Part shown: in pieces, positions 10,686 to 19,030 of the stretch
Layout: every line of letters starts with the position of its first letter
How positions within the stretch are numbered: position 1 is the first letter of the stretch
Source of the DNA: Planctomycetota bacterium
Lineage (GTDB): Bacteria > Planctomycetota > J058 > JAJDCQ01
Length of the DNA stretch: 54,077 nt
NCBI GenBank assembly: GCA_029260755.1
Contig: JAJDCQ010000089.1
Location: 1-54,077, forward strand
Direction: 5' to 3'
The notes under the pieces: generated by a model
What the model was told of the DNA's origin: nothing
Database searches by the model: none
What the model saw: only the letters and a program-made list of their open reading frames with translations
Position numbers and translations under genes: made by a program

Positions 10686-12044
10686 GTGGTCCCCGTGAGG
10701 CGACCCCGTCTGGCCCTGCTCGCCGTCCTCGTCGCGTTCTCGGTGCCGGTGGTCGTCCTGCATCGGCACGTCCCCGACTCCTTCGCGGTCCACATGGCGG
10801 TCGTCGTGACCCTCGCCTGGGTGATGTGGATGACCGCCGAGTCGGATCGCCGCCGCTCGCCGGCGGCTCTCCTCGGGGTCGGCTTCGTCGTCGGCTCGAT
10901 CGCGTTCGCGATCGTCGATCATCGCGACCGGGTCGCGGCCGGCTTGCAGCGCGAGGTGGCGCTCGAGCGTGAGCTCGAGCGAGCGTCGCAGACCCCTCGC
11001 GGCCCCGATCTCGATCGCTGGAGCGCCCGAGCCGAGCTCGGCGATCCCCTCGCGATCGCCCGGATCGCCGGACGCGTGCGCCGCCGCGAGCCGGGCTGGT
11101 CGAGGGCCGACCGGACGCTCACGCGGCTCGGCCTCGGCGCCCCCGTCCTCGTTCCGGTCGACGCGGGTCGGGCGGCTCGCGTCCTCCGCTCGTCGTGGTG
11201 GGCTGCCATCGAGGACGGTGGCACGCTCGGCGCGATCCACCGCCGCGACCGCCTCCACGCCGAGCTCGAGAAGCGGCATCGCGCCCGCTGTCGCGAGCTC
11301 GCGCGGCGCGGGCTGGAGCGCGTGGGCGCCACCTTCCCGTGGACGATCCTCGCCTCGGGCGAGCCGCTCCCCTGGAGCCTCTTCGCCGCGTGGGTCGATC
11401 ACCTCGAGTCCCGGGGAGCCCTCGTCGAGGCCGCCCTCGTCCTCGACCACGCCGGTCACGAAATCCACGCCCGGCTGCTCCTGAGATGCGCCCTGTCGCG
11501 CGCGCGAATCGACCACGATGATGAGGGCGCCGTCATCGCCCGGCTCTGGCTCGCCACCCTCGATGGGCGCGCCTGGTGGCAGCCGCGCATCGACCGTCGC
11601 GGCTCGGTGCTCACGATCGCTCCCGCCGACCTCGGCTTCCCCGCGACGCCATGGGCGCGGGCCGTCGTCACGGCGCTCGGGGCGCACGTCGAGGCGACGG
11701 GCATCGCCTCGCTCCGGCGCCCTCCCGAGCTCGCGCGTCGGCTGCGCGACGCCCTCGCGGGATGCCTCGTGGAGCTCTCCGCCCGGTTCGCCGAGCCGGA
11801 GGCGGCTGCCCGACCCGAGGCCGTCCTGCTCCTCGAGCTCGCCGCCCTGCTCGCCGCCCGCGTCCACGTCGTGGATCAGGGCTGGACCGATCGGTGGCGC
11901 GCTCCGCCGAGCGTGCTCGAGCTCACCGGGCGCCTCGCGGAGATCCGGCCGGCCAGCCCCGTCCTCCGGATCGCGCCGCTTCTGGCGCGGGAGGAGGCGC
12001 GCTGGACTCACGAGACGACGGGCCCCGCGACCGCGGGCCGCTGA
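10686..12044 (+). CDS. HRHxP-family membrane protein, paralogue 3 (unknown function)
   Basis: 452 residues, with GTG starts possible at 10686 or 10695. The hydrophobic N-terminus carries HRHVPDSFAV, the most divergent copy of the family motif, because the following LPILG is replaced by AVHMA. The soluble part retains GDPLAIARIAGRVRR, PGWSRADRTLTRLGLG, DGGTLGAIHRRD, FPWTILASG and VLLLELAALLAARV. A gap of about 100 nt separates it from paralogue 2, so it may have its own promoter. It converges on paralogue 4 with only 29 nt between the stop codons. Function unknown. Confidence 0.78.
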   Translation: MVPVRRPRLALLAVLVAFSVPVVVLHRHVPDSFAVHMAVVVTLAWVMWMTAESDRRRSPAALLGVGFVVGSIAFAIVDHRDRVAAGLQREVALERELERASQTPRGPDLDRWSARAELGDPLAIARIAGRVRRREPGWSRADRTLTRLGLGAPVLVPVDAGRAARVLRSSWWAAIEDGGTLGAIHRRDRLHAELEKRHRARCRELARRGLERVGATFPWTILASGEPLPWSLFAAWVDHLESRGALVEAALVLDHAGHEIHARLLLRCALSRARIDHDDEGAVIARLWLATLDGRAWWQPRIDRRGSVLTIAPADLGFPATPWARAVVTALGAHVEATGIASLRRPPELARRLRDALAGCLVELSARFAEPEAAARPEAVLLLELAALLAARVHVVDQGWTDRWRAPPSVLELTGRLAEIRPASPVLRIAPLLAREEARWTHETTGPATAGR

Positions 12045-12073
12045 TCACGTCCTTCGAACGGAGGCGCCGCGGA

Positions 12074-13546
12074 TCAACGGAGCCGCGGCCGCTTCCACCG
12101 TCGGATCGGGCGGAGAGTCCTCTCGAGCCCGAGAATCCGGTCGGCGGTTCGGGTCGAGTATCTGAACCGACCGCGCGCGTCGTCGCGAAGCCGGGCCAGC
12201 GCCTCGTCGTCCGCCAGCCTGGCGGCGAGAAGAGTCGCGAGGTCCTCGAGGGCGAGGGCATCGGGATGGGCCGGGACCGGCCGTCGGTCGAGGAGACCTT
12301 CGCGCGCTCGCTCCACCGCCTCGAGGCTCGCCCGGAGACGCGCCTCGAGCTCGTCGGGGCGTCCGCGAGTCGCCGCGGCCTCCAGATGAACGCGGATCGC
12401 GTCGGTCGCGGTCCGGACCCACGCCGGCGCGCCCTCGCCTGGGTCGTCGACGACGACGGCCGGGCGGTCGGCGTGGAGCTCGACGACGTGCCGCCAGCTC
12501 GCATCGATCAGGGCCGAGATGTGAAACGCCGCGATGGCCGCCTCGGTCGGATCGCCGCTTCGCTGGACCAGCTGGAGCGTGGCGCGGGCGGCCGACCGGT
12601 CGCCGACGCGGGCCTGCACGAGCGCGCGGGTCAAGGCCTCCGCGTCCGCGTCGAGCCAGGCGATCCAGGCCTCGCAGAGACCGGCCGGCGTCTTTGGGAT
12701 CGACCACGGGAAGGACCGGCCGGGCCACGGGGCATCCGGATCGTCCGGCCGGCGCCGACGCCAGCGCCCCTCGTCGAACACCGGCGGCGCGGTCGCGAAG
12801 TCGAGCGCCGACGCGCGCCGCTCCCGCCACGACGCGAGCGCCGCCTCGTAGTCCGCGATGGCGGCCTCGCGGGTCAGGATCCGTCCGAGGGCGCCGCCGT
12901 CTCGGACCTCATCGACCAGCGAGGTCGGGGAGCTCGGGTAGAACGCGACGCGTCGCCAGGGGATCGGCGGGGGTCGTTCGCCCCCGAAGCCCAGCTCTCC
13001 GAGGCATCGATCGGCGTCGAGCCAGCCCGGCTCGCCGTCCCGGACCGCGACCGCGAGCGCCTCGAGGCCGAGCGGGTCCCCGAGGGCGGCGCGGGCGAGC
13101 TCCCACCGGAATGCCCGGTAGGCGCGCCCGTCGACGTTGAGCGCGCGGCACCGCTCTCCCACCGCGATCGTCCTCTGCGCGACGACCCGGTCGTGCTGGC
13201 TCCACGCGAAGCCGTTCGCCGCGAGCACGAAGACGAGCGCCCAGACGCCGGCGAGCGATCCCACGCGCCGGCGCGGGTCGACGCCCATCCAGCCGAACCA
13301 GACGACCGTCATGCCGAGCGAGCCGAGGATGGGGAGCGACGCGGGCAGATGGCGATGGACGAGGACGATCGGCGCGGCGACGAGCGCCGCGGCCGCGAGG
13401 GTCGGGCCGTGGAACCGGTGGGAGCGGCGCGGGGCGGCCGCGATCCTGACGGTGTCGGACGTCGGCGTCGATGCCGCGTCGTCCGATCTCGCTCGAGGGA
13501 TCCCGGGAGGGGACGCCTCGAAGGGGTGGGCGCGGTCCAAGGGCAC
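12074..13546 (-). CDS. HRHxP-family membrane protein, paralogue 4 (unknown function)
   Basis: A 490-residue reverse-strand member of the same family. An N-terminal extension of about 45 residues precedes three hydrophobic segments with HRHLPASLPILG and DPRRR between them. Family motifs follow in order: GDPLGLEALAVAVRD, PGWLDADRCLGELGF, a Pro-rich patch, DGGALGRILTRE, ASWRERRASALDFATAPP, FPWSIPK, and the C-terminal LALEDLATLLAARLADDEA. It is closest in motif detail to paralogue 2 (shared ALDFA and Pro-rich patch). The GTG start has AGGAGGA just upstream. Its opposite orientation shows that the cluster is not simply one operon. Confidence 0.8.
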   Translation of the reverse strand: MPLDRAHPFEASPPGIPRARSDDAASTPTSDTVRIAAAPRRSHRFHGPTLAAAALVAAPIVLVHRHLPASLPILGSLGMTVVWFGWMGVDPRRRVGSLAGVWALVFVLAANGFAWSQHDRVVAQRTIAVGERCRALNVDGRAYRAFRWELARAALGDPLGLEALAVAVRDGEPGWLDADRCLGELGFGGERPPPIPWRRVAFYPSSPTSLVDEVRDGGALGRILTREAAIADYEAALASWRERRASALDFATAPPVFDEGRWRRRRPDDPDAPWPGRSFPWSIPKTPAGLCEAWIAWLDADAEALTRALVQARVGDRSAARATLQLVQRSGDPTEAAIAAFHISALIDASWRHVVELHADRPAVVVDDPGEGAPAWVRTATDAIRVHLEAAATRGRPDELEARLRASLEAVERAREGLLDRRPVPAHPDALALEDLATLLAARLADDEALARLRDDARGRFRYSTRTADRILGLERTLRPIRRWKRPRLR

Positions 13547-13812
13547 GTCCTCCTCCTACCCCCTCCTCCCCGGGGTCCCGCCGGGCGCAAACTTCGAGCC
13601 GAGCGTCGGAGGGTCTGCGCCATGCCGTTCCCGAGGCGCCAGTTGTGACGATTCGCGCGTCGCGGCGAGGTCCGCGTGGGTCGCGTCCGGGCTGCAAAGT
13701 GCCCCCACCGAAACGGGAACGTTGCGTCCTCCTCGGCAGAGACGGTGACGGGGACGCGGGCGCCGGCCCGTCTCCCGAGCACCGGCCACCCACGCACGAG
13801 GAGGGTCCTGCC

Positions 13813-13866
13813 GTGTCGACCAACGCCCTGCCCGCGCCTCGCGGCCGCCGCTTCTCCCGCGCCTGA
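13813..13866 (+). CDS. Possible 17-residue leader peptide
   Basis: A GTG codon opens a 17-codon frame (MSTNALPAPRGRRFSRA) closed by TGA at 13864-13866. It is preceded by GAGGAGGG at 13797-13804, an unusually strong ribosome-binding site with 8-nt spacing. It lies about 90 nt upstream of the RbfA-like gene and just before two inverted repeats, the arrangement expected of a leader peptide with an attenuator. No run of regulatory codons is evident and the peptide has no known relative that I recognise, so this is a candidate only. Confidence 0.25.
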   Translation: MSTNALPAPRGRRFSRA

Positions 13867-13895
13867 CGTCCTTCGGGCCGGGCGGCATCCGCGAG

Positions 13896-13941
13896 GCTCT
13901 CTCCGACGAATCGAACGAGAGAGCGTGACGCCGATCGGCGT
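13896..13941 (+). promoter_or_regulatory. Two inverted repeats in the leader of the RbfA-like gene
   Basis: GCTCTCT (13896-13902) pairs with AGAGAGC (13918-13924) across a 15-nt loop. Directly after it, ACGCCGATCGGCGT (13928-13941) is a perfect 14-nt palindrome. Both end within 20 nt of the ATG at 13958. They could form leader RNA structures or, in the case of the palindrome, bind a dimeric regulator. Confidence 0.35.
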
Positions 13942-13957
13942 CGCGCGCGGAGACTCC

Positions 13958-14416
13958 ATGTCGAAGAAGAAGAAGGCCTCCGTGGAGCGGAGGCCCGATG
14001 GTCCCCGGGAGCGGCGCCGGAAGCGGCGTCGCGCCGAGGCGCGGGTTCGTCTGCCGGCCGCCGAGCTGTGGCCCGAGGACGGCGTCGACCCGCGGATCTG
14101 GATCGGCAAGGTGGAGGGCGAGACGCGCCGCCGGCGCGGCCGGAAGGCTCGACAGCTCTGCCGCCAGATCCACGAGGCGCTCGCCCTGCTCCTGCCCGCC
14201 GACCTCGGCCTCGCGGTCGCGAGCGTCACGCCCACGTCCAGCGCGGCGCGGGTGATGGTGCTGCTGCGGCCCGAGGGCGGGATCGACCGGGCGGTCGCGA
14301 GCGTTCGTCTCGAGGCGCTCGCCGGCTGGCTGCGGAGCGAGGTCGCGGGGAGCGTTCAGCGCCGCAAGGCGCCCGAGCTGCTTTTCTGTGTCCTCGCCTC
14401 GGCGGGCGGCCCGTAG
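13958..14416 (+). CDS. rbfA: RbfA-like ribosome-binding factor
   Basis: A 152-residue protein. A very basic N-terminus (SKKKKA, then RRRKRRRAEAR) leads into an RbfA-type KH-like region: RKARQLCRQIHEALALLL, LGLAVASVTPTSSAARVMVLL, then LAGWLRSEVAGSVQRRKAPELLF. The last segment matches the helix-turn before the final strand of RbfA (xxLRSELxxxLxxRRxPELxF). RbfA aids late 30S subunit maturation and cold adaptation. The LCRQ form with a charged N-terminal extension is one I associate with Planctomycetota. ATG at 13958 is chosen because the upstream frame is low-complexity readthrough. The last 61 nt overlap the convergent gene on the other strand. It may be a paralogue rather than the main RbfA. 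Confidence 0.7.
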   Translation: MSKKKKASVERRPDGPRERRRKRRRAEARVRLPAAELWPEDGVDPRIWIGKVEGETRRRRGRKARQLCRQIHEALALLLPADLGLAVASVTPTSSAARVMVLLRPEGGIDRAVASVRLEALAGWLRSEVAGSVQRRKAPELLFCVLASAGGP

Positions 14417-16125
14417 AGCTCGTCGAGGGCATCGCCCGTCGCCTCCTCGAGGCGGCGGGCGGTGTCGGGACCGAAGAGGGTCGCGTGCGCCTCGTAGCTG
14501 CCAAGGAGGTACTTCTCGCGGCTGGCGATGTAGCTCATCGCATCGTTGCAGAGCCCGAGGACGACCGCGCGCTTCGCGCCGCGCGCGCGTGCGGCGGCCT
14601 TGAGCGCCAGGCCGACGTCGTGGGTCGCCTCGCCTGGCACCTGCACGAACGCCACGTCGTCGCCGCCCTCGGTCGTGAGACGCCACGCGCCGATCACGAA
14701 CGCGGTCTCCTCGGCGTACCACGAGAGGTCGACGACGGCCGCGAGGGTGAGGTTGAACGTCGCCTGGAGCCGGACGTTGTTGATCAGCAGCCCGAACCAG
14801 AAGATCGCGTTCAACGGGAGGGTGATCGGCGCCGCGAGGAGGTTCAGGGGGAAGACGTCGCCCTCGAGGAAGCGCTCGCGCGAGCCGAGGCAGAGGAACG
14901 TGAAGCCGGGGCCGAACTCGCGTCGGCCGATCACGCCCGCGACCCGCACCCGGCTCGCTCCGGAGGTCCGGAGGGCGGCGGCCGTCTCGGCGAGCGCCGG
15001 CTCGAGGGCGTCGGCGAGCGCCTCGCCGAGCCGCGTGCAGCGGGCCGCGGGGCCCTCGGCGTCGCCCTCGGGGTCGCTCTTCGCCGCGATGGCGTCGCCG
15101 CCCGGGCCGCAGTCGCCCTCGGCCGCGTTCACGAACAGGACCGGCGCGCCGCCGAGCCGCGCGGAGACCGCCCGCTCGATCGCTCCGCCGAGGTCGGCCG
15201 AGAGGAGCAGGCTGCGGCTCCCGTAGACGGTCGGGTGGACGCCGTAGTTGACGATCGCGCCGAGGTCGCGCCCGCTCGCGGCGTCGGCGATCCGGATGAG
15301 CTGGATCTCGCGGTCGACATCGGTCGGATCGACGATCCCGGGGAACTTCGACGCGCGCCGGTTCTTCGCGATCACCGGCGGCCCATCGGGCCCGCCGTCG
15401 AGGGCGCTCGCGATCGCGATGCGGGCGGGCCGCATCCGCGCGTGGGCCGCGCGCACGGCATCGGCGGAGCTCCGGGCGATCGCCTCGAACACCTCGGGAC
15501 GAAAGTTGTCCATCGCGACGAGCCGGGCGAAGCGCTGGCGGAGGTAGCACGCCGGCCCCGAGTGGGTGTGGGTCGCGCAGGTCGCCAGGCTCGCGCGGGT
15601 GAACCCGAGGTCGGCGACGAGCTCGACGATGCGCTCGTGCAGCGTCGCGTCGGCGACGCAGATGTCGATGCTCACCACGCCGAACGGGGCGCCGTCCCCC
15701 GCCCGGAGGACGAGCGCCTTCGCCCGGACGGGGTCGGCGCTCCCCTCGTTCGGCGTGAGCATGTCGGCGACCGCGCCCGGCCGGTCCTCGTGGTAGGACT
15801 GATGCGCATCGAGGGCGAGGCGCCCGAGGACGCCCTGCCCGAAGAGGAACGGCCACTCGGCGCGCCGCGCCCGTCCACCGTAGCCCGCGAGCGGAACGCC
15901 CGGCGGGAGGTCGAGCTCGACGGCCGCCGCGCCCGCGCGCAGCGGCGCGAGGGCATCGTCGGTCGTGACGGCCTCCTCGAGCCGCCAGGGCGCCGGCTCG
16001 GGCCCGCCGGCGCAGCCCGCGCTCGCGAGCGAGGCGAGGACGGCGAGGGCCGCCACCGTGCGCGGCGCGCGGAGCGAGGCGGGACGACGATGGGCGTCGG
16101 CCCCTGGAATCTTCGGTCGGTTCAT
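14356..16125 (-). CDS. Neutral/alkaline ceramidase-like lipoprotein
   Basis: A 589-residue exported protein. The ATG at 16125 gives a clean lipoprotein signal peptide with Cys38 in ASAGC; longer in-frame starts would bury it. The hallmark CATHTHSGP (about 185-192) is the metal-binding motif of the neutral ceramidase family, and NAAEGDCGP (about 332-340) aligns with the family's GDVSPN segment that carries the nucleophilic serine. Here the Ser position is Gly, with a Cys one residue earlier, so classical amidase activity is doubtful. A hydrophobic stretch near 430-460 is unusual for the family and might be a membrane contact. Substrate unknown. It may also be read as a general member of the family with an altered active site. 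Confidence 0.75.
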   Translation of the reverse strand: MNRPKIPGADAHRRPASLRAPRTVAALAVLASLASAGCAGGPEPAPWRLEEAVTTDDALAPLRAGAAAVELDLPPGVPLAGYGGRARRAEWPFLFGQGVLGRLALDAHQSYHEDRPGAVADMLTPNEGSADPVRAKALVLRAGDGAPFGVVSIDICVADATLHERIVELVADLGFTRASLATCATHTHSGPACYLRQRFARLVAMDNFRPEVFEAIARSSADAVRAAHARMRPARIAIASALDGGPDGPPVIAKNRRASKFPGIVDPTDVDREIQLIRIADAASGRDLGAIVNYGVHPTVYGSRSLLLSADLGGAIERAVSARLGGAPVLFVNAAEGDCGPGGDAIAAKSDPEGDAEGPAARCTRLGEALADALEPALAETAAALRTSGASRVRVAGVIGRREFGPGFTFLCLGSRERFLEGDVFPLNLLAAPITLPLNAIFWFGLLINNVRLQATFNLTLAAVVDLSWYAEETAFVIGAWRLTTEGGDDVAFVQVPGEATHDVGLALKAAARARGAKRAVVLGLCNDAMSYIASREKYLLGSYEAHATLFGPDTARRLEEATGDALDELYGPPAEARTQKSSSGALRR

Positions 16126-16201
16126 GGGATCACGAAGGTAGCTCGCCCCGAGGCGGGTGGCCAGCCACCGACGCGTTAGGAACCCGACGGGACCGACTCC
16201 A

Positions 16202-17241
16202 TTGGCCGACGCGCCGAAGCGACCGTTCATCCCCAGGCCCGGTACGCGGCTGGGTCCCTACACGATCGAGGGGACGCTCGGACGCGGCGGATGGGCGCCG
16301 TCCTCCGCGGTCGTCACGAGGGGACGGGCGCGATCCACGCCGTCAAGGTGATCGGATCGGCCGCGAGCGAGCGGTCGCTCTCCCGGTTCCGACGTGAGGC
16401 CGAGGTGCTCGCCCGCATCGACGCGCATCCGAACGTGGTCAAGGTCCATGCCTTCGGCGTCGAGGGCGGCACGCCCTGGTGCGCCATGGAGCTCGTCGAG
16501 GGCGTCACCCTCGCCGAGCAGCTCCGTCACGGTCCGATCGAGCCTTCCCGCGCGGCGAGTCTCGTCACCGACGTCGCCCGGGCGATCGCGTTCGTCCACG
16601 CGCACGCGGTCGTCCACCGAGACCTCGAGCCGGAGAACGTGATCGTGGAGGCCGGGAGTGATCGTCCCCGTGTCCTGGACTTCGGGCTCGCCCCCCCGCC
16701 ACGCCGGCCCTGGCACCGGAGTCTCGACCGGTCGGGCGCGACGACGCGAGATGTCATCGAAGCTGCCCGGACGATCGCCGCCGCGCTCGGCGCCGATCGG
16801 TGCTGCAACGGCGAGGCCGCCGGCTCGGTCGAGGAGCTCGTCCAGCTCGTCCGGCGTCTGGTCGACCTCGAGGTTGGTCCGCTCCGACGTCCGCAGCCGG
16901 ACCCGCCGTCCGAGGACGCGCTCGACCGGATGCGTGTGGAGCACGAGCTGATGCACGGTCGCGGCGCCGAGGCGCTCCGGGTGCTCGACGCGGCCATCGC
17001 GCGGGAGAAGGGTCGACTCGCGGGGATCGTCGTGCGCGGCCAGATCGGAGCGAAGCGCTGGGAGCGGCTCGCCGGCATTCACGACGCCCGCGCCGAGCTC
17101 CGGGCGTCGCTCGGCGCCAGCGCCGGCGAGGTCGAGGAGGACCGGCGGGCGGCGGCCGACGCTCGGGACTTCGCCGACACGGTCCGGGACGCCCCGGACC
17201 CGTTCTTCGTCCCGCCTACCGAAGAACGGGACGGACGGTGA
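16202..17241 (+). pseudogene. Frameshifted, degenerate Ser/Thr kinase
   Basis: A kinase N-terminus (RLGPYTIEGTLGRGG) is read in one frame up to about 16290 and continues as MGAVLRGRHEGTGAIHAVKV in the next. One base appears to be missing at 16290/16291 inside the glycine loop. Downstream, the VAIK-type lysine and HRD Asp remain, but HRDLKPEN has become HRDLEPEN (codon at 16627-16629). The DFGLA motif is followed by only about 20 residues before a DVIEAARTIAAALGA helix, so the activation segment and APE motif are gone. The remaining C-terminus is helical. A TTG at 16202 is the likeliest original start. It could be a sequencing error in an otherwise expressed pseudokinase; the lost Lys and APE argue for decay either way. 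Confidence 0.7.
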
Positions 17242-19030
17242 GGACGACGGCGAGGCTGCCCTCGGGGGCGACGCCGACGAAGCGGGCCGTCACGAAGGCG
17301 TCGGCCGTCGCGCCGATCGGGTAGTCGACGCCGAGGTCGGTCCGGTCGCCGGGCCGCGGCGGCGACCAGGTCGGGAGCCCGCCGACCCACGCCTGGAGCT
17401 GCTCGCCTCGGCGATGCGCCCAGGTGATTCCGCCCTCGTCGATCGCGTCGAGGCGCCCCTCGATCCTCACCGGAACGCCCCCGACGTCGACCGCGCCACG
17501 GTAGGTCGCGTCGTCGTCGGGGCCGAGGAGGAGCTCCCCGCGGGTGGCCTCGCCGAGGGCGACCCGCTCGAAGCGCGCAGCCGCCCGGATCGGCGCCGGT
17601 CCCGGTTCGAGGTCGAACCTCACGACGATCGCCTCGGCGCCGACGCGGCCGAGGGCGTAGACCCGCTGGGGCTCGATCACCTGCCTCGGCGGGCTCCACG
17701 TCTCGGCGTCGTCGACGATCGCCTTGAGGTTCGGCAGGAGCGTCTCGCCGTCCCGCTCGTGAACGCGGCCGTCCTTGATCACGACGCGCGCGCCTCCGAC
17801 GCCGAGGGCGTTGACGACGTTGGCGTCGAAGACGATCGACTCGCCCTCGCGGGCGAGGAGCGGCACGCTCGCCGCGACGAGACCGACGACGGCGACCGCC
17901 AGGGCGATCCGGAGCATCGTCGCGCGCCGGCGCTCGGCGACGAACGCGAGGCGGCGCCCGGCGAGCCAGTCGTCGAGCGCGTCGGCGAGCTCCGAGGCCG
18001 TCTGGAACCGATCGTCGACGCGCGCCGCGAGCGCCTTGTGACAGATCGCCGCGATCCCTGGCGGGACGCTGCGGGGCAGCCGCATCGAGGGTGTCGCCTG
18101 ACGGCGGAACTCCTCGAGGGTTCGCGGCGTCGTCCCCGTGAGGAGGAAGTAGAGGAGGCCGCCGAGGCCGTAGATGTCGCTCCGCTCGTCGGCGCCGTCG
18201 CCGGCGAGCTGCTCGGGCGACATGAAGAGCGGCGCGCCGAGGACGTCGCCCTTGCGGGTGAACGAGTCGGCGAAGTTGAGGCTCTTGCTCAGGCCGAAGT
18301 CGACCAGGACCGGCTCGCCATCCTCGACGAGGACGTTGCTCGGCTTGAGGTCGCGATGGACGACGCTCCGGGCGTGGGCGTGGCGGATCGCGTCGGTCAG
18401 GCGCCGCGCGATCCGGCCGGCCTCCTGGGCCGGGAACGCCCCGTCGCGGTCGACCTTGCTCTTGAGGTTCTCGCCCGGGATCAGGCGCATGACGAGGTAG
18501 GGCGCGCCGTCGTCGGTCACGCCGAAGTCGATGATGGAGCTGATCGCCGGGTGGTCGAGGCGGGCGGCGATCTCGATCTCGCGGCGGAACCGGACGGCCG
18601 CCTCGCCGGTCGTGAAGCGACCGTCGAGCACCTTGATCGCGACGTCGCGTCCCTCGGTTCGGACGTCGCTCGCCCGGTAGACCGTCCCGAACGCGCCGCG
18701 ACCGATCACCTCGACGAGCGAGAACGGGCCGATCGATCGGGGCGCCGGGAGCCGGTCGACGACCGGAAGCTCGGCCGCCGCTCGGCGGACGTCGCCCGGG
18801 CGCGCGACGAGGTCGTCGCCGAGGCTCGTCCAGGTGACGCCGATGGCCGAGTCGACGCTCTCGTTCGCCGTCGGCCGGGGCGCGCGTGTCGACCCGACCG
18901 ACGATCCGACCGACGACCCGACCGACGATCCTCGCGACGAGGAGCCGCGGCTCCCGCCGCCGCGCGACCCGAAGGAGGAGCCGACCTCGCTCGCGGCGTC
19001 GGGGACGGGGCGCTCCACGGGCTCGCTCAC
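17216..19030 (-). CDS. Ser/Thr protein kinase, single-pass membrane
   Basis: A 604-residue kinase with a disordered Ser/Gly-rich N-terminus containing GSSV repeats (about 20-50). The kinase domain starts near residue 100: VIGRGAFGTVYRA, VAIKVL, HRDLKPSN, DFGLSK, GAPLFMSPEQ, all motifs intact. One helix (about 371-393) leads to a C-terminal region of about 210 residues, probably extracytoplasmic and beta-rich, without a recognised domain. The GTG start at 19030 overlaps the TGA of the sigma-54 activator (GTGA), so the two are co-translated. This pairing suggests the kinase acts with, or on, that activator. Its 3' end overlaps the degenerate kinase on the other strand by 26 nt. Confidence 0.9.
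   Translation of the reverse strand: MSEPVERPVPDAASEVGSSFGSRGGGSRGSSSRGSSVGSSVGSSVGSTRAPRPTANESVDSAIGVTWTSLGDDLVARPGDVRRAAAELPVVDRLPAPRSIGPFSLVEVIGRGAFGTVYRASDVRTEGRDVAIKVLDGRFTTGEAAVRFRREIEIAARLDHPAISSIIDFGVTDDGAPYLVMRLIPGENLKSKVDRDGAFPAQEAGRIARRLTDAIRHAHARSVVHRDLKPSNVLVEDGEPVLVDFGLSKSLNFADSFTRKGDVLGAPLFMSPEQLAGDGADERSDIYGLGGLLYFLLTGTTPRTLEEFRRQATPSMRLPRSVPPGIAAICHKALAARVDDRFQTASELADALDDWLAGRRLAFVAERRRATMLRIALAVAVVGLVAASVPLLAREGESIVFDANVVNALGVGGARVVIKDGRVHERDGETLLPNLKAIVDDAETWSPPRQVIEPQRVYALGRVGAEAIVVRFDLEPGPAPIRAAARFERVALGEATRGELLLGPDDDATYRGAVDVGGVPVRIEGRLDAIDEGGITWAHRRGEQLQAWVGGLPTWSPPRPGDRTDLGVDYPIGATADAFVTARFVGVAPEGSLAVVLTVRPVLR
18895..18930. repeat. 12-bp tandem repeat inside the kinase gene
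   Basis: Three near-identical 12-nt units (GAYCCGACCGAC) encode the GSSV repeats of the disordered kinase N-terminus on the reverse strand. Such repeats are prone to copy-number change and would vary linker length without shifting the frame. Confidence 0.6.

Larger units (their letters stand above)
13547..13957. other. Divergent intergenic region between paralogue 4 and the RbfA-like gene
   Basis: About 410 nt between two divergent starts, presumably holding both promoters, though I see no convincing -35/-10 pair. Its right-hand part carries a possible 17-codon reading frame (13813-13866) and two inverted repeats (13896-13924 and 13928-13941), annotated separately. The left part is GC-rich without a recognisable feature. 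Confidence 0.4.
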
